Assembly (NCBI RefSeq): GCF_000757885.1
Contig: NZ_JQCR01000003.1
Span: forward strand, 558,001-622,000
Length of the DNA stretch: 64,000 nucleotides
Origin: Paenibacillus wynnii
Lineage (GTDB): Bacteria > Bacillota > Bacilli > Paenibacillales > Paenibacillaceae
Direction: 5' to 3'
A program made the translations under genes and the position numbers. Below, one piece after another: positions 8,452-17,058 of the stretch (the first letter of the stretch is position 1; the number at the start of each line of letters is the position of its first letter). Under the pieces are notes generated by a model that searched no databases, was not told the DNA's origin, and worked only from the letters and a program-made list of their open reading frames with translations.

Positions 8452-8627
8452 GCGCATGTTTAAAGAGATTTTGTCAATCTTTGTCGTTAGTTCTTAGGAC
8501 CTAAAAAAAATCCGGGATTTGTGGAAAATATAATGCAATAAGGGAAGAAACAGAGTAAAATATGATTAAATCATTAAATGTTATCGGAACATGTTTTTTA
8601 AATTGAGATACTAAGGGGATCCTCTTT

Positions 8628-10622
8628 ATGTCAGAGCAGGAAGCTTACGGTCATAAAGGCAGCCAAGTGCTGGTGCAGGACACCATGTTGACAAAAGACG
8701 ATTCTGAAGATCCTACCGCATGGCTTCGGGATACGGATATCGTATCCTATGATTTCCCTTATGCCGCCGATCTGATTGCTACCAGCTTTAATGAATGGTG
8801 CAAGGGACAAGCTGCCCTCCCATTCACCGAATCGTGGCGTTGGTGTGTCCTTAATTATGAAGGTAAACGAATAGACCCTATAAATCAGAGTCCACAGCAT
8901 TGGAATTCCTATTGGGAAGATGCTGCTGGATTAAGTTTGCTTTCCCGTAAGTCCTACAACTTAGACTTGGTGGAGGACGGGAAAAGCATAACCTTCTTGA
9001 GTGTGCCTATTTTGACGCGCTCCAAAGGGGATATTTTTGCTCTGCTTGGCTGTGCTATGTCAACGGAGCAGTATGAGAAGGGCGGCAGGGAGATTGCAGA
9101 AGCAATGGCTCTGCATTATAAGACCTGTTTTTACCGCAGATTCGAGCATGTCTTTGTATCTGATCTGGCCAGTGTACATCTGAATGCCGAACGAGAGAGC
9201 GAGCGGCATTCTGTTTTGTTCCAAATTGTTCAACGGATGCACGATAATATTGATGTGGATTCTGTGCTTATTGAAGTTATTGAGAGTATTTGTGCAATGT
9301 ACCCGGGAGCCCGGTTAGTGCTGTTTATGTCACAGGATCACCGAAGTGCTCATCCACAGGTGAAGCCGCTCCCCCCTCGATGGGAGAGTAATGATGTATG
9401 TGCTCGGGCATTCAAGGATGGGCGGGTAGCGCTTCAAAACAGCAATGTAGACAATAGATATCTGGAAATCGGTCTTCCACTCGGTGGAAAACAAGGGGTT
9501 TATGGTGTTTTTCATATGGTGATATTTAATCCCGATTTCCCGGATGTCGATCTACGCTTTCTGACCATGGTGGCTGATACAGCAGGTACTGCCTTTGAGA
9601 ATGCCAAGTTATATGAACGGTCCAATCAGCTGATTCGTGAATTGCGCATGAGCAATGAGCTCACTCAGCGACTGAACCAGAGCTTGCGCCTGGGTGACAT
9701 TTTTCAATATGCCTTTGAGGAACTGCTGGAAATGTTCCAGGCGGATTACTGTTGTATTCTTCATTTAGACGAGGAAAAGGGCGGGCTAGAGGTCATAGCC
9801 TGCAACTATCCCGCTCTGCTAAATGAAATCATAGATATCGGACAAGGGCTAGGCGGAAAGGTATACTCTACCGGGGAGCCGCTGATATTATCTGATTATT
9901 TGCAGCATGCGGAGACGGCTTCCAAGCTGATGGATGCAACTAAATCCCAATCTATAATTGCAACGCCGCTTAGTGTAGGCGGAGAGGTGCGTGGAGCCAT
10001 TATGCTGGCTCACCGGGATGCCCATTATTTCTCCTATGATAACTACCGACTGCTGCAAGCTATGGCAGGCCATATCGGACTTGCTGTCGGCAATGCGCGT
10101 TTACATGCGGAGGTTCGCCGTTTGGCGAACAGAGACAGTCTCACAGGGCTCTACGCGAGACATTATCTGGATGAAGAGATCAAGAACAGACAGGGTACTG
10201 ATTTCTGCGGTTCATTAATTGTAGTTGATATTGATCAATTCAAGCTGGTTAACGATACTTACGGTCACCAAAAAGGGGATAAAATCCTGAAGCAGGTCAG
10301 TGATATCGTAAAGTCATCGATCCGAAAGGGAGATATTGCCGCCAGGTGGGGCGGTGAAGAGCTGGCAGTATATTTACCACAGCTTGGCGTGCAGCAGGCA
10401 GCTTTCGTAGCCGAACGCATTCGTACACGGGTTCAGGCGGAGACAGAGCCGCATGTTACTGTGTCCTGCGGGATTGCAGAATGGAGCTGGACGGACGAAC
10501 GAGTAAGCGTGGAGTCACTATTTTATCGAGCAGATATGGCATTATATGAAGCGAAGAACAATGGGCGAAACCGAGTTGTAATTGATAGTAAACAAACCGA
10601 GAGTAGAGTGGAGAATCCTTGA
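8628..10622 (+). CDS. dgcP: GAF-GGDEF diguanylate cyclase (DgcP/YtrP-like)
   Basis: This 664-residue soluble protein has no membrane segment. An N-terminal sensor region is followed by two GAF-like domains (about 195-325 and 345-490) and a C-terminal GGDEF domain (about 500-655). The active-site motif is GGEEL at residues 575-579. An RKGD inhibitory site sits at 566-569, exactly five residues upstream, so the enzyme should make cyclic di-GMP and be inhibited by it. B. subtilis DgcP (YtrP), also GAF-GGDEF, lies near rpsD, which supports orthology; the name is by context and architecture. ATG 8628 has AAGGGGAT upstream. A terminator overlaps its stop codon. Confidence 0.88.
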   Translation: MSEQEAYGHKGSQVLVQDTMLTKDDSEDPTAWLRDTDIVSYDFPYAADLIATSFNEWCKGQAALPFTESWRWCVLNYEGKRIDPINQSPQHWNSYWEDAAGLSLLSRKSYNLDLVEDGKSITFLSVPILTRSKGDIFALLGCAMSTEQYEKGGREIAEAMALHYKTCFYRRFEHVFVSDLASVHLNAERESERHSVLFQIVQRMHDNIDVDSVLIEVIESICAMYPGARLVLFMSQDHRSAHPQVKPLPPRWESNDVCARAFKDGRVALQNSNVDNRYLEIGLPLGGKQGVYGVFHMVIFNPDFPDVDLRFLTMVADTAGTAFENAKLYERSNQLIRELRMSNELTQRLNQSLRLGDIFQYAFEELLEMFQADYCCILHLDEEKGGLEVIACNYPALLNEIIDIGQGLGGKVYSTGEPLILSDYLQHAETASKLMDATKSQSIIATPLSVGGEVRGAIMLAHRDAHYFSYDNYRLLQAMAGHIGLAVGNARLHAEVRRLANRDSLTGLYARHYLDEEIKNRQGTDFCGSLIVVDIDQFKLVNDTYGHQKGDKILKQVSDIVKSSIRKGDIAARWGGEELAVYLPQLGVQQAAFVAERIRTRVQAETEPHVTVSCGIAEWSWTDERVSVESLFYRADMALYEAKNNGRNRVVIDSKQTESRVENP

Positions 10623-10646
10623 GGCTAAATCCTCAAGGATTTTTTT
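10614..10646 (+). terminator. Terminator overlapping the dgcP stop codon
   Basis: AATCCTTGAGG pairs perfectly with CCTCAAGGATT around a six-base loop, followed by a T-run. The TGA stop (10620-10622) is inside the 5' arm. Confidence 0.85.
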
Positions 10647-10707
10647 ATGGAAATTAAAAGATTTAGAGCATTCTAAGTATAAGCCCTGCCTATAAGGAGA
10701 CCCTAAA

Positions 10708-10743
10708 GTGAAATTGGGTAAGAAAGGGTATGGGGATGAATGA
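10708..10743 (+). other. Possible 11-codon upstream ORF coupled to the lipoprotein gene
   Basis: GTG at 10708 follows AAGGAG (10694-10699) at an ideal eight-base spacing, better than any site in front of the lipoprotein ATG. The frame reads MKLGKKGYGDE and ends in TGA that overlaps the lipoprotein start as ATGA. It may be a leader peptide that couples translation. Or the true N-terminus may be MKLGKKGYGD fused to the lipoprotein by a frameshift or a sequence error. I cannot decide between these. Confidence 0.35.
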
Positions 10744-11603
10744 CAAGCCCGGTGGTTCGGAAATGGATAATGACGTGGGTCGTATTAGTAACCTGTATCT
10801 ATAGCAGTGGTTGCAATAAGTTGAATGACAAACCAGCCGGCGAATATTTGGATCTGGCGTTGTCAGGGATGGCGGGTAGCGACGGTGTTACCTTTGAGGG
10901 TGCTACGGCATTGCTGCGGGGTAGTGCAGGTACTCCATATGCGTCCGTATATTATGGCGGGAACGTGAAGGACCACAATAAAGTAACACTGTACACGATA
11001 CTTCCAGATCAGAGGTCTACTGAATCTGAGTCTACTAATCATGTAAAGGAAGCTTCCAGTGCGACTGACAAACCCTCCTATTACAGCAAGCTGGAGAAAA
11101 AAGAGGGAGCATGGAAGGTGCTTTCAGAATCCTCCTCGCAAGAGGATAATCCTCTACCGCGCCTTAATCCCTTGCATCAGCTGGAGGAGCTGGAGGGGCT
11201 GGATAAGACAGTTACAGAGGAAGCCGGAGCCGGAGCCGGAAGAGGGGTTCGGGTATTGCGCATAGAGCTTTCCCCAGCAGAAGCCCGCAAGCAGCTCACT
11301 AACCAGTTGGAGCAAGAGATGTCAGCGCTTCGTACCTTGGGACAAACACAGGAGAAACAACTAACGGCCAACCAACCGCAGCTTAAAAAAGCACTGGATA
11401 CATTTTGGCAAAAGAAGAATGCAGAACTTAAAAATAAGCTTGAACGGGCTCAAGTGAAGACCATTTACCATTTGAATGTGGACAGCAGGCGTAATCTTCC
11501 GAAACGGCTGGCATGGACACGAACGATCAGTTACCCAGAGGATGCTCAGAATGCCTTGAGTGAAACTTATGTGGCTCAGGTTAATTTCTACGGTTATCGT
11601 TAA
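10740..11603 (+). CDS. Putative lipoprotein of unknown function
   Basis: A 287-residue protein I do not recognise. It has a short basic start, a hydrophobic stretch (about 9-22) and a lipobox-like YSSGC at residues 21-25, so it is probably a lipid-anchored surface protein. The middle contains an Ala-Gly repeat (EEAGAGAGRG). The region from about 175 to 250 is rich in Glu, Gln, Lys and Leu and probably helical or coiled coil (LTNQLEQEMSALRTLGQTQE). The start ATG 10740 has only a poor ribosome site; see the coupled upstream ORF. It stands alone between the dgcP terminator and the promoter of the aminopeptidase gene. Confidence 0.7.
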   Translation: MTSPVVRKWIMTWVVLVTCIYSSGCNKLNDKPAGEYLDLALSGMAGSDGVTFEGATALLRGSAGTPYASVYYGGNVKDHNKVTLYTILPDQRSTESESTNHVKEASSATDKPSYYSKLEKKEGAWKVLSESSSQEDNPLPRLNPLHQLEELEGLDKTVTEEAGAGAGRGVRVLRIELSPAEARKQLTNQLEQEMSALRTLGQTQEKQLTANQPQLKKALDTFWQKKNAELKNKLERAQVKTIYHLNVDSRRNLPKRLAWTRTISYPEDAQNALSETYVAQVNFYGYR

Positions 11604-11625
11604 TTATCACAGGGCAGCCGTAGTC

Positions 11626-11653
11626 TTGCGCTCTTTATTGAGCGTGCTACAAT
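11626..11653 (+). promoter_or_regulatory. Probable sigma-A promoter of the aminopeptidase gene
   Basis: TTGCGC (11626-11631), 16 bases, TACAAT (11648-11653), placed 42 bases upstream of the ATG at 11695. Confidence 0.5.
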
Positions 11654-11694
11654 AGATAAGCGTGTGATTTTTAGGAAGAGGAAGGAAGAGGAAG

Positions 11695-12810
11695 ATGAAA
11701 GATCCCAGAATTCAAAAACTGGCGGAAAACCTAGTCGGGTACTCCGTAAATGTACAGCCAGGCGAGAATGTGCTCGTCGAAATGATTGGCAGTGAGCGTG
11801 ACTTGATTAATGCGATTGTAGAAGAAATCGGCAAGGTCGGCGGGCATGCTTTTGTCCAACTGACAGACCGGACGGTACAACGGAGCATGCTTAAATATGC
11901 AACTCGGGAAAGTTTGCAGACGTGGGCTGAGATTGATTTGAACCGAATGAAACAAATGGACTGCTATATCGGAATCCGTGCGGGTGAGAATGTTAATGAC
12001 CTGTCAGATGTACCTGAAGAGAAAATGAAGCTATATAACTCCCTGTACTCACACCCGATTCACAGTGAACAACGGGTAAAACATACGAAATGGGTAGTCT
12101 TACGTTATCCTAATGCCAGCATGGCGCAGCTCGCTAATACGAGTACAGAAGCTTTTGAGGATTTCTATTTTGCAGTCTGCAATCTGGATTATGCCAAAAT
12201 GGATAAGGCCCAGGATGCGCTGGCTGATCTGATGAGAAGAACTGATAAAGTACGTATTTCAGGTCCCGGCACAGAGCTTACGTTCTCTATCAAAGGAATA
12301 GGAGCCGAGAAATGCTCTGGTCAGAAAAACATTCCGGATGGCGAGGTATACAGCGCACCTGTCCGTGATTCCGTCAATGGCACAATCAGCTACAATGCAG
12401 CGACCTTATATAACGGAGTTACTTTTGAGAATGTGAAATTCAGCTTTGAGAACGGTAAAATCGTGGAGGCTTCCAGTAACGATAGTGAACGTCTTAATGA
12501 TATTTTGGATTCGGATGAGGGAGCTCGTCATATCGGTGAATTTGCGATCGGGTTCAATCCGTACATACTGCATCCGATGAAGGATATTCTGTTTGACGAG
12601 AAAATCGCAGGCAGCCTTCATTTCACACCGGGCCAAGCTTATGAAGTAACGGACAATGGCAACCGCTCATCCATTCACTGGGACCTTGTCCTGATTCAAC
12701 GGCCGGAGTACGGCGGCGGAGAAATTTATTTTGATGATATTCTGATCCGCAAAGACGGTATTTTCGTTCTTCCCGAGCTGAAGGGTCTTAATCCCGAGAA
12801 CCTGAAGTAA
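11695..12810 (+). CDS. Aminopeptidase of family M29 (AmpS/AmpT type)
   Basis: This 371-residue cytosolic metallo-aminopeptidase removes N-terminal residues from peptides using a two-metal site. Family landmarks visible are the N-terminal LVGYSVNVQPGENVLVEMIG, then NIPDGEVYSAP (metal-binding Glu), GEFAIGFNP (second Glu), and a C-terminal SIHWDLV with the metal-binding His and Asp. Length is slightly below the usual 400-410 for the thermostable Aminopeptidase T group. Start ATG 11695 follows GAGGAAGAGGAAG. It appears monocistronic; the HPr-like gene begins 103 bases later. Confidence 0.92.
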   Translation: MKDPRIQKLAENLVGYSVNVQPGENVLVEMIGSERDLINAIVEEIGKVGGHAFVQLTDRTVQRSMLKYATRESLQTWAEIDLNRMKQMDCYIGIRAGENVNDLSDVPEEKMKLYNSLYSHPIHSEQRVKHTKWVVLRYPNASMAQLANTSTEAFEDFYFAVCNLDYAKMDKAQDALADLMRRTDKVRISGPGTELTFSIKGIGAEKCSGQKNIPDGEVYSAPVRDSVNGTISYNAATLYNGVTFENVKFSFENGKIVEASSNDSERLNDILDSDEGARHIGEFAIGFNPYILHPMKDILFDEKIAGSLHFTPGQAYEVTDNGNRSSIHWDLVLIQRPEYGGGEIYFDDILIRKDGIFVLPELKGLNPENLK

Positions 12811-12913
12811 GAAGAAGATAAGAAAACACCTTGCGCGAGTAAGCGAATTCAATGTATCATGGAATTGATTACAAGTAGATCTATGTTCACAATCAGGTTG
12901 CGGAGGGATTCAT

Positions 12914-13159
12914 ATGTCCAGTAACAATGCGGCAATCGTTGATATTGCCCAAACAGCGAGCCAGTTCAATTCTTCTATCGTTCTTCAAGCAGAAAACAAG
13001 TACATTGATGTAAAGAGTATCCTTGGGTTATTCACTACATTGGTATCCAGTCAAAGCTATGAACTGCATGTACATGGCACTGATGCAGAAGAAGCGAAGA
13101 AGGCAATGAGCGATGTATTCGCCAAACACGGTTTGAATTTTACTGTTGTAGCGGAGTAA
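12914..13159 (+). CDS. HPr-like protein lacking the phospho-histidine loop
   Basis: This 81-residue protein aligns with HPr/Crh from HPr residue about 20 onward: AQTASQF with QTASKY, then NKYIDVKSILGLFTTL with GKTVNLKSIMGVMSL, then the GTDAEEAKKAM helix. The Ser46 equivalent, target of HPr kinase, is kept as Ser35. The first strand and the His15-Ala-Arg-Pro loop are missing; aligned residues are Asn and Ala. An extra C-terminal NFTVVAE resembles HPr strand 1 (TFKVTAD), so the fold may be circularly permuted. It cannot act as a PTS phosphocarrier; a regulatory role like Crh is possible but inferred. ATG 12914 has GGAGGG at 12902-12907. Confidence 0.85.
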   Translation: MSSNNAAIVDIAQTASQFNSSIVLQAENKYIDVKSILGLFTTLVSSQSYELHVHGTDAEEAKKAMSDVFAKHGLNFTVVAE

Positions 13160-13170
13160 ATTCTTTTCCT

Positions 13171-13207
13171 GAAACGTCTTGTCGATTTTGACGGGACGTT
13201 TTTTTTA
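13171..13207 (+). terminator. Terminator of the HPr-like gene
   Basis: AAACGTCTTGTC pairs with GACGGGACGTTT (two G-U pairs) around a short loop, followed by eight T. Confidence 0.85.
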
Positions 13208-13305
13208 ATACTAAAAAACTGTATTCTTGTATTGATATCCGATTTCGACTAATATTAAATTAAATGGATTACTGTTTAATTTTTGATATTTGGGGGGGAA
13301 GATGC

Positions 13306-13599
13306 ATGACTTCATCGGATTTGCAGGAACAGCTTAATCTTAAAGCAATCACTCTTCTACAAGAAGATGCCGATAAAATTGAGAAGCTTATCGAAGTGCA
13401 GATGGAAAATCTGGCCACGCGTTACTGCCCTCTCTATGAGGAAGTGCTGGATACCCAAATGTACGGTTTCTCTAAGGAAGTTGACTTCGCCGTTAGAGTG
13501 GGTCTGGTGTCTGAACTTACAGGCAAGCTGGTATTAAGCAAGCTGGAACGGAATCTGGCGGTTTTATACGAGGCATTAAATAACAAGGCGAAGCAATAA
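13306..13599 (+). CDS. ylaN: YlaN family protein
   Basis: This 97-residue small soluble protein matches the YlaN family. The core [38 protein letters not shown] and DFAVRVGLV are near-identical to what I recall of B. subtilis YlaN, which is essential under iron limitation and interacts with Fur. The frame is open from 13264, but GGGGGGGAAG directly precedes ATG 13306, giving the usual length. In B. subtilis ylaN neighbours ftsW (ylaO); here ftsW is about 2 kb away on the other strand with three genes in between. Confidence 0.92.
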   Translation: MTSSDLQEQLNLKAITLLQEDADKIEKLIEVQMENLATRYCPLYEEVLDTQMYGFSKEVDFAVRVGLVSELTGKLVLSKLERNLAVLYEALNNKAKQ

Positions 13600-13651
13600 A
13601 GTCTGATACTTACTGCTGAATTATCGGACAAGATTTTTCTTTGCCAAAATT

Positions 13652-13696
13652 AAAAGCGCACAAGAGAGCCCGGGAGCCGCTCATGTGCGCTTTTTG
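13652..13696. terminator. Bidirectional terminator between ylaN and the antiporter gene
   Basis: AAAAGCGCAC pairs with GTGCGCTTTT across a 24-base insert that can itself pair (GAG/CTC and CCGGG elements). A-rich and T-rich flanks serve both strands of this convergent pair. Confidence 0.75.
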
Positions 13697-13714
13697 CATA
13701 TCCTACAAGAAGTT

Positions 13715-14785
13715 TTATACTAGATAGAAGGAGACACCTAATATGAGGTATACCGCCAACAGTAGCAGTCCTTCATACCAGTTGGTTGAACCATCCTGGA
13801 TAATTGATTTGGCAATAAAGACAGATACACCGATAGCTACCAACTCAATTGCTGTAAAAACAATGTCCATGGTGTCGCCCATAAAATAACTCGCGAAAAT
13901 AAGCACGGGGGCTACGAACAAGGCGATCTGCAGGCTGCTTCCGACAGCTATTTCTACGGCTGCACCCATTTTATTCTTCATGGCAAGCAAAATGGCTGCA
14001 CTATGTTCGGCAGCATTACCAATTATGGCAACAAGGAACGCACCAACGAACAATTCACTGAGTCCAAAGCGTTCCGTTAATGTCTCGAGCGTCCCAACCA
14101 GCCATTCACTCACAAAACCCACCATTACAGTTGCGAGTACTAGGTAAAGAATAGCTCTTTTTTTGGACCACACAGGCGCATGTTCGTTAGGTAATTCCTC
14201 ATCACTGTCTGCGGTAACATCATCAAGAAACTTCTTATGTGTGATCATGGAGAAGACCAGCCATGCCAGATAGGATGCGATGAGTAGTCCGGCAACGATC
14301 AGGCTTAATAGATCTGTATCATTTTCTGTTATGGAATGTGTATTGAAAAACATTGCGGGAACAAACAAGGCTATAACGGCGACAATCATAAGTGAACCGT
14401 TAAGGCCTGCAAGTGTCACGTTAAAATTCTGGATCTTATGCTTTAGTCCCCCCGCAAATAGACTTAGACCCAATACGAGGAGCAGGTTACCAATTATGGA
14501 ACCTGTAAGACTTGCTTTGACCATATCGTATAATCCTTCCTTAACGAGGAAGAATGCGATAATCAGCTCGGCAGCATTGCCAAAGGTTGCGTTAAGAAAA
14601 CCACCTAGACGTTGTCCTGCATAATGAGCTACACTTTCCGTTGCTCTGCCCAGAAAACCGGCTACAAAAACGACGGCGACGGCAGAGAGGATAAATTGAA
14701 GTGTATGGTCCCAATTTGCATAATGCCCTATAGCACTAAGCGCAAAGGTACTGATCAATAGTGATGGAGAAATCCATTTTTTCAT
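13715..14785 (-). CDS. Calcium/proton antiporter (CaCA superfamily, YfkE/ChaA-like)
   Basis: This 356-residue membrane protein has about eleven hydrophobic segments in two inverted halves. Each half carries a CaCA alpha repeat: FGNAAELIIAFF in the first and IGNAAEHSAAILLA in the second, where the Glu residues bind the ion. An acidic linker (TADSDEELPNEH) separates the halves. It should exchange cytosolic Ca2+ for H+. The frame extends 19 codons upstream to 14842, but ATG 14785 (MKKWISPSLL) gives the normal family length with GGGGTG eight bases before it; the site is weak, so the start is uncertain. Confidence 0.88.
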   Translation of the reverse strand: MKKWISPSLLISTFALSAIGHYANWDHTLQFILSAVAVVFVAGFLGRATESVAHYAGQRLGGFLNATFGNAAELIIAFFLVKEGLYDMVKASLTGSIIGNLLLVLGLSLFAGGLKHKIQNFNVTLAGLNGSLMIVAVIALFVPAMFFNTHSITENDTDLLSLIVAGLLIASYLAWLVFSMITHKKFLDDVTADSDEELPNEHAPVWSKKRAILYLVLATVMVGFVSEWLVGTLETLTERFGLSELFVGAFLVAIIGNAAEHSAAILLAMKNKMGAAVEIAVGSSLQIALFVAPVLIFASYFMGDTMDIVFTAIELVAIGVSVFIAKSIIQDGSTNWYEGLLLLAVYLILGVSFYLV

Positions 14786-14939
14786 GTGTTTGCACACCCC
14801 AGTCCAATTTATGTATGTTGAATTCTTAATTAATATACCCAAATTAACCCTGTATGTAAACGAGATGCGAGAAAGTGATTTGCTTTTTAGCCTGTTTAGG
14901 AATTACAATAATTGATAATGAGTGTAAGGGGGATTTGGC

Positions 14940-15305
14940 ATGGCGGAACAACTTCAGCTGGAAATGGGAAATATACGTATATCAAATGATGTGGTCTCAA
15001 AAATCGCCGGATTGGCTGCCTTGGAGACCCCAGGGATTGCAGCTATGTCAGGCGGCTTGTCAGAAGGCTGGGCGAAACGTCTAAGCGGTAAGAATGTGCA
15101 AAAAGGTGTTACCGTTGAAGTGGGTCAACTGGAAGCTGCTGTAGATCTGCGTATTATCGTTCTCTATGAAACACCTATCCATGAGGTATGCCGGATGTTG
15201 CAGCAGAATGTACGTTCAGCTGTGGAGAGTATGACAGGACTTCATATCGTAGAAGTTAATGTTAAGGTCGAAGGCGTTGCTTTTAAAAATGATGAATTTT
15301 CTTAA
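14940..15305 (+). CDS. Asp23/Gls24 family envelope stress protein
   Basis: A 121-residue protein of the Asp23 family: GNIRISNDVVSKIAGLAALETPGI near the start, KRLSGKNVQKGVTVEVGQ in the middle, and the end TGLHIVEVNVKVEGV. These features look closer to YqhY than to YloU of B. subtilis. The family is cytosolic or membrane-associated and linked to cell-envelope stress and lipid metabolism; the molecular activity is unknown. Start ATG 14940 has AAGGGGGAT upstream. It is a lone gene, and no yloU homologue lies in its usual place upstream of fakA in this window. Confidence 0.88.
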   Translation: MAEQLQLEMGNIRISNDVVSKIAGLAALETPGIAAMSGGLSEGWAKRLSGKNVQKGVTVEVGQLEAAVDLRIIVLYETPIHEVCRMLQQNVRSAVESMTGLHIVEVNVKVEGVAFKNDEFS

Positions 15306-15352
15306 GCGGCTTAATGCTGCTTAATGATATGAGATTCTGGCAGCGCTTTACT

Positions 15353-15399
15353 AAAGGCTATCCTATTTGTAGTTTTTCTACGAATAAGGTAGCCTTTTT
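15353..15399 (+). terminator. Terminator of the Asp23-family gene
   Basis: A long hairpin: AAAGGCTATCCTATTTGTAG pairs with CTACGAATAAGGTAGCCTTT around TTTTT, followed by a T-run. Confidence 0.85.
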
Positions 15400-15420
15400 C
15401 CTGTCCACATCACGAAAAGT

Positions 15421-15463
15421 AAAAAACAGCAGGTCTCCGAGTTACCGAAGACTTGCTGTTTGG
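15421..15463 (-). terminator. Terminator of the ftsW unit
   Basis: AAACAGCAGGTCT and AGACTTGCTGTTT pair (one G-U) around a 12-base loop. On the minus strand the stem is followed by a T-run ending at 15421. Confidence 0.75.
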
Positions 15464-15487
15464 TGTTGCGTTTAACTGAATTGTTAG

Positions 15488-16696
15488 CTATCTTGCTCGA
15501 ACCTGTCTTACCGTCGTTACCGACTTCGTAACTTCCTCCTTGGCTGGACGATTAGATTCTCGAGAGATACTAAGCATAATTCCCATAGAGAGCATCATAA
15601 CGAGCATAGAGGATCCCCCGTAGCTGATAAAAGGCAAGGTGACACCTGTTAACGGGATGGTCTTCGTTACCCCTCCAATATTAACAAAAGCTTGAATGGC
15701 GATCCAACCCATGATTCCAATTCCTACAAGTGTTCCGAAGGGATCTGGACACCTTAGTGCAATTAGAATACCCCTCCAGATAAAATATAAATAGATGAGT
15801 AGAAAAAGTGCAGTCCCTGCAAAACCCAACTCTTCTCCCATAACAGCGAAGATGAAATCCGTCTCCGGGTTTTTTAGATAGTTCAGCTTCTGTACGCTTT
15901 GACCGAAACCGGCACCATTTACGCCTCCTTGGCCCAACGCAGTTAGAGATTGGATGATATTGTAGCCTGTGCCTTTAGGGTCTTCATAAGGGTTTATAAA
16001 AGCTTCAATACGGCCTTTCTTGTAGTCTTGCTCCGCTGCAGATTTCTCTTGCGCAGGTGAAAAGGAGTCAATGACTGTTTTGGTTCCCAAGACAAGACCC
16101 GCGCCTAGCACAAGCAGCACAATAGAGGCTAGAATATGCTTCAAGCTCGCTCCCCCTGCAAACACCACAAGACCGCTTGTAGCTACCAAAATGAGGCATG
16201 AGCCTAAGTCAGGCTGCATCATGATTAATCCGGCAACGATGCCGACAATAACCATAACTGGGATATAGCCTGTTCGGAAATCCCTTAGCCGTTCACCCTT
16301 TTTGGTGATTAAAGCGGAAAGGTACAAGATGATAGAAATCTTGGCTAACTCAGTAGGTTGAATACCAAGAGTACCTATACTGAGCCAGCTCTTCGCGCCG
16401 TTGATCCTTTCGGAAGAAGCGACCATAAGTAGTAAAATAAGTGTAATAATAAAAATCGGAGCATACCATTTCTTGAATCTGCTGTAATGAATATTCATCA
16501 CTGTGAACATGACGAAACTGCCAAGGACTACCCAAACCAGTTGGCGTTTTAAGAAGTATAACGGATCTCCTCTAAAATAAAGGCTGGAACTTGCGCTGAA
16601 CACCATAATTACTCCAAAACCAACAAGCAGCAGCGTAAGTATCAATAATTGAAAATCAGGGGTTCCTTTTTTAGCGGGAGTACTTTTTGATTTCAT
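15488..16696 (-). CDS. ftsW: FtsW, SEDS-family peptidoglycan polymerase
   Basis: This 402-residue polytopic membrane protein has about ten transmembrane segments. SEDS landmarks include NGAKSWLSIGTLGIQPTELAK, MQPDLGSCLILVATSG, the long extracellular loop with RIEAFINPYEDP and GYNIIQSLTALGQGG, and IPLTGVTLPFISYGGSS. It polymerises lipid II with a class B PBP at the septum; FtsW is preferred over RodA or SpoVE because ylaN is nearby. TTG at 16714 overlaps the upstream stop, but ATG 16696 has AGGAGC at the right distance. It is the second gene after yugN. Confidence 0.88.
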   Translation of the reverse strand: MKSKSTPAKKGTPDFQLLILTLLLVGFGVIMVFSASSSLYFRGDPLYFLKRQLVWVVLGSFVMFTVMNIHYSRFKKWYAPIFIITLILLLMVASSERINGAKSWLSIGTLGIQPTELAKISIILYLSALITKKGERLRDFRTGYIPVMVIVGIVAGLIMMQPDLGSCLILVATSGLVVFAGGASLKHILASIVLLVLGAGLVLGTKTVIDSFSPAQEKSAAEQDYKKGRIEAFINPYEDPKGTGYNIIQSLTALGQGGVNGAGFGQSVQKLNYLKNPETDFIFAVMGEELGFAGTALFLLIYLYFIWRGILIALRCPDPFGTLVGIGIMGWIAIQAFVNIGGVTKTIPLTGVTLPFISYGGSSMLVMMLSMGIMLSISRESNRPAKEEVTKSVTTVRQVRAR

Positions 16697-16710
16697 TGTT
16701 CTGCTCCTGT

Positions 16711-17058
16711 TCAAGCCTCAAGCAGCTGCTTTAGTTCCAATATGCGTTTTCCCGCAATCTCAAGCACTGGTTGTGGCACAGGTGACTCGTAATCCAAACC
16801 GTGAGGGAAAGTTGCCTTGCCCAAGTAAACGGCTTCAATAGCAAGCACAGTGTCAGGTTTCTCCAGTTTACCTTCGACAGCACGGGTATTTACACGAAGG
16901 AAATATTCGCCGCCATTCTGCTTATCTTCAATCTTGCAGTCATAAGTGGCACGATAGTATTCCCACTGCCAGCGAATAAACCCTGCTTTTTCCGCGCTTT
17001 CATCCAGGTAGAGAAGATCACTTTGAAGTCCCACGAGGCCCGTGTTCTCAAAAATCAT
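16711..17058 (-). CDS. yugN: YugN-like family protein
   Basis: A 115-residue protein resembling B. subtilis YugN: FENTGL near the start, AGFIRWQWEYYRATYDCKIED, EYFLRVNTRAVEG, and LGKATFPHGLDYE. The function is unknown. It is cytosolic, with no signal peptide or membrane segment. Two starts are possible: ATG 17067 lies only two to three bases from AAGGGGG, and ATG 17058 about eleven bases from it; I take 17058 because it gives the family start MIFENTG. The stop overlaps a TTG of the ftsW frame, so the two genes are probably co-transcribed. Confidence 0.8.
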   Translation of the reverse strand: MIFENTGLVGLQSDLLYLDESAEKAGFIRWQWEYYRATYDCKIEDKQNGGEYFLRVNTRAVEGKLEKPDTVLAIEAVYLGKATFPHGLDYESPVPQPVLEIAGKRILELKQLLEA

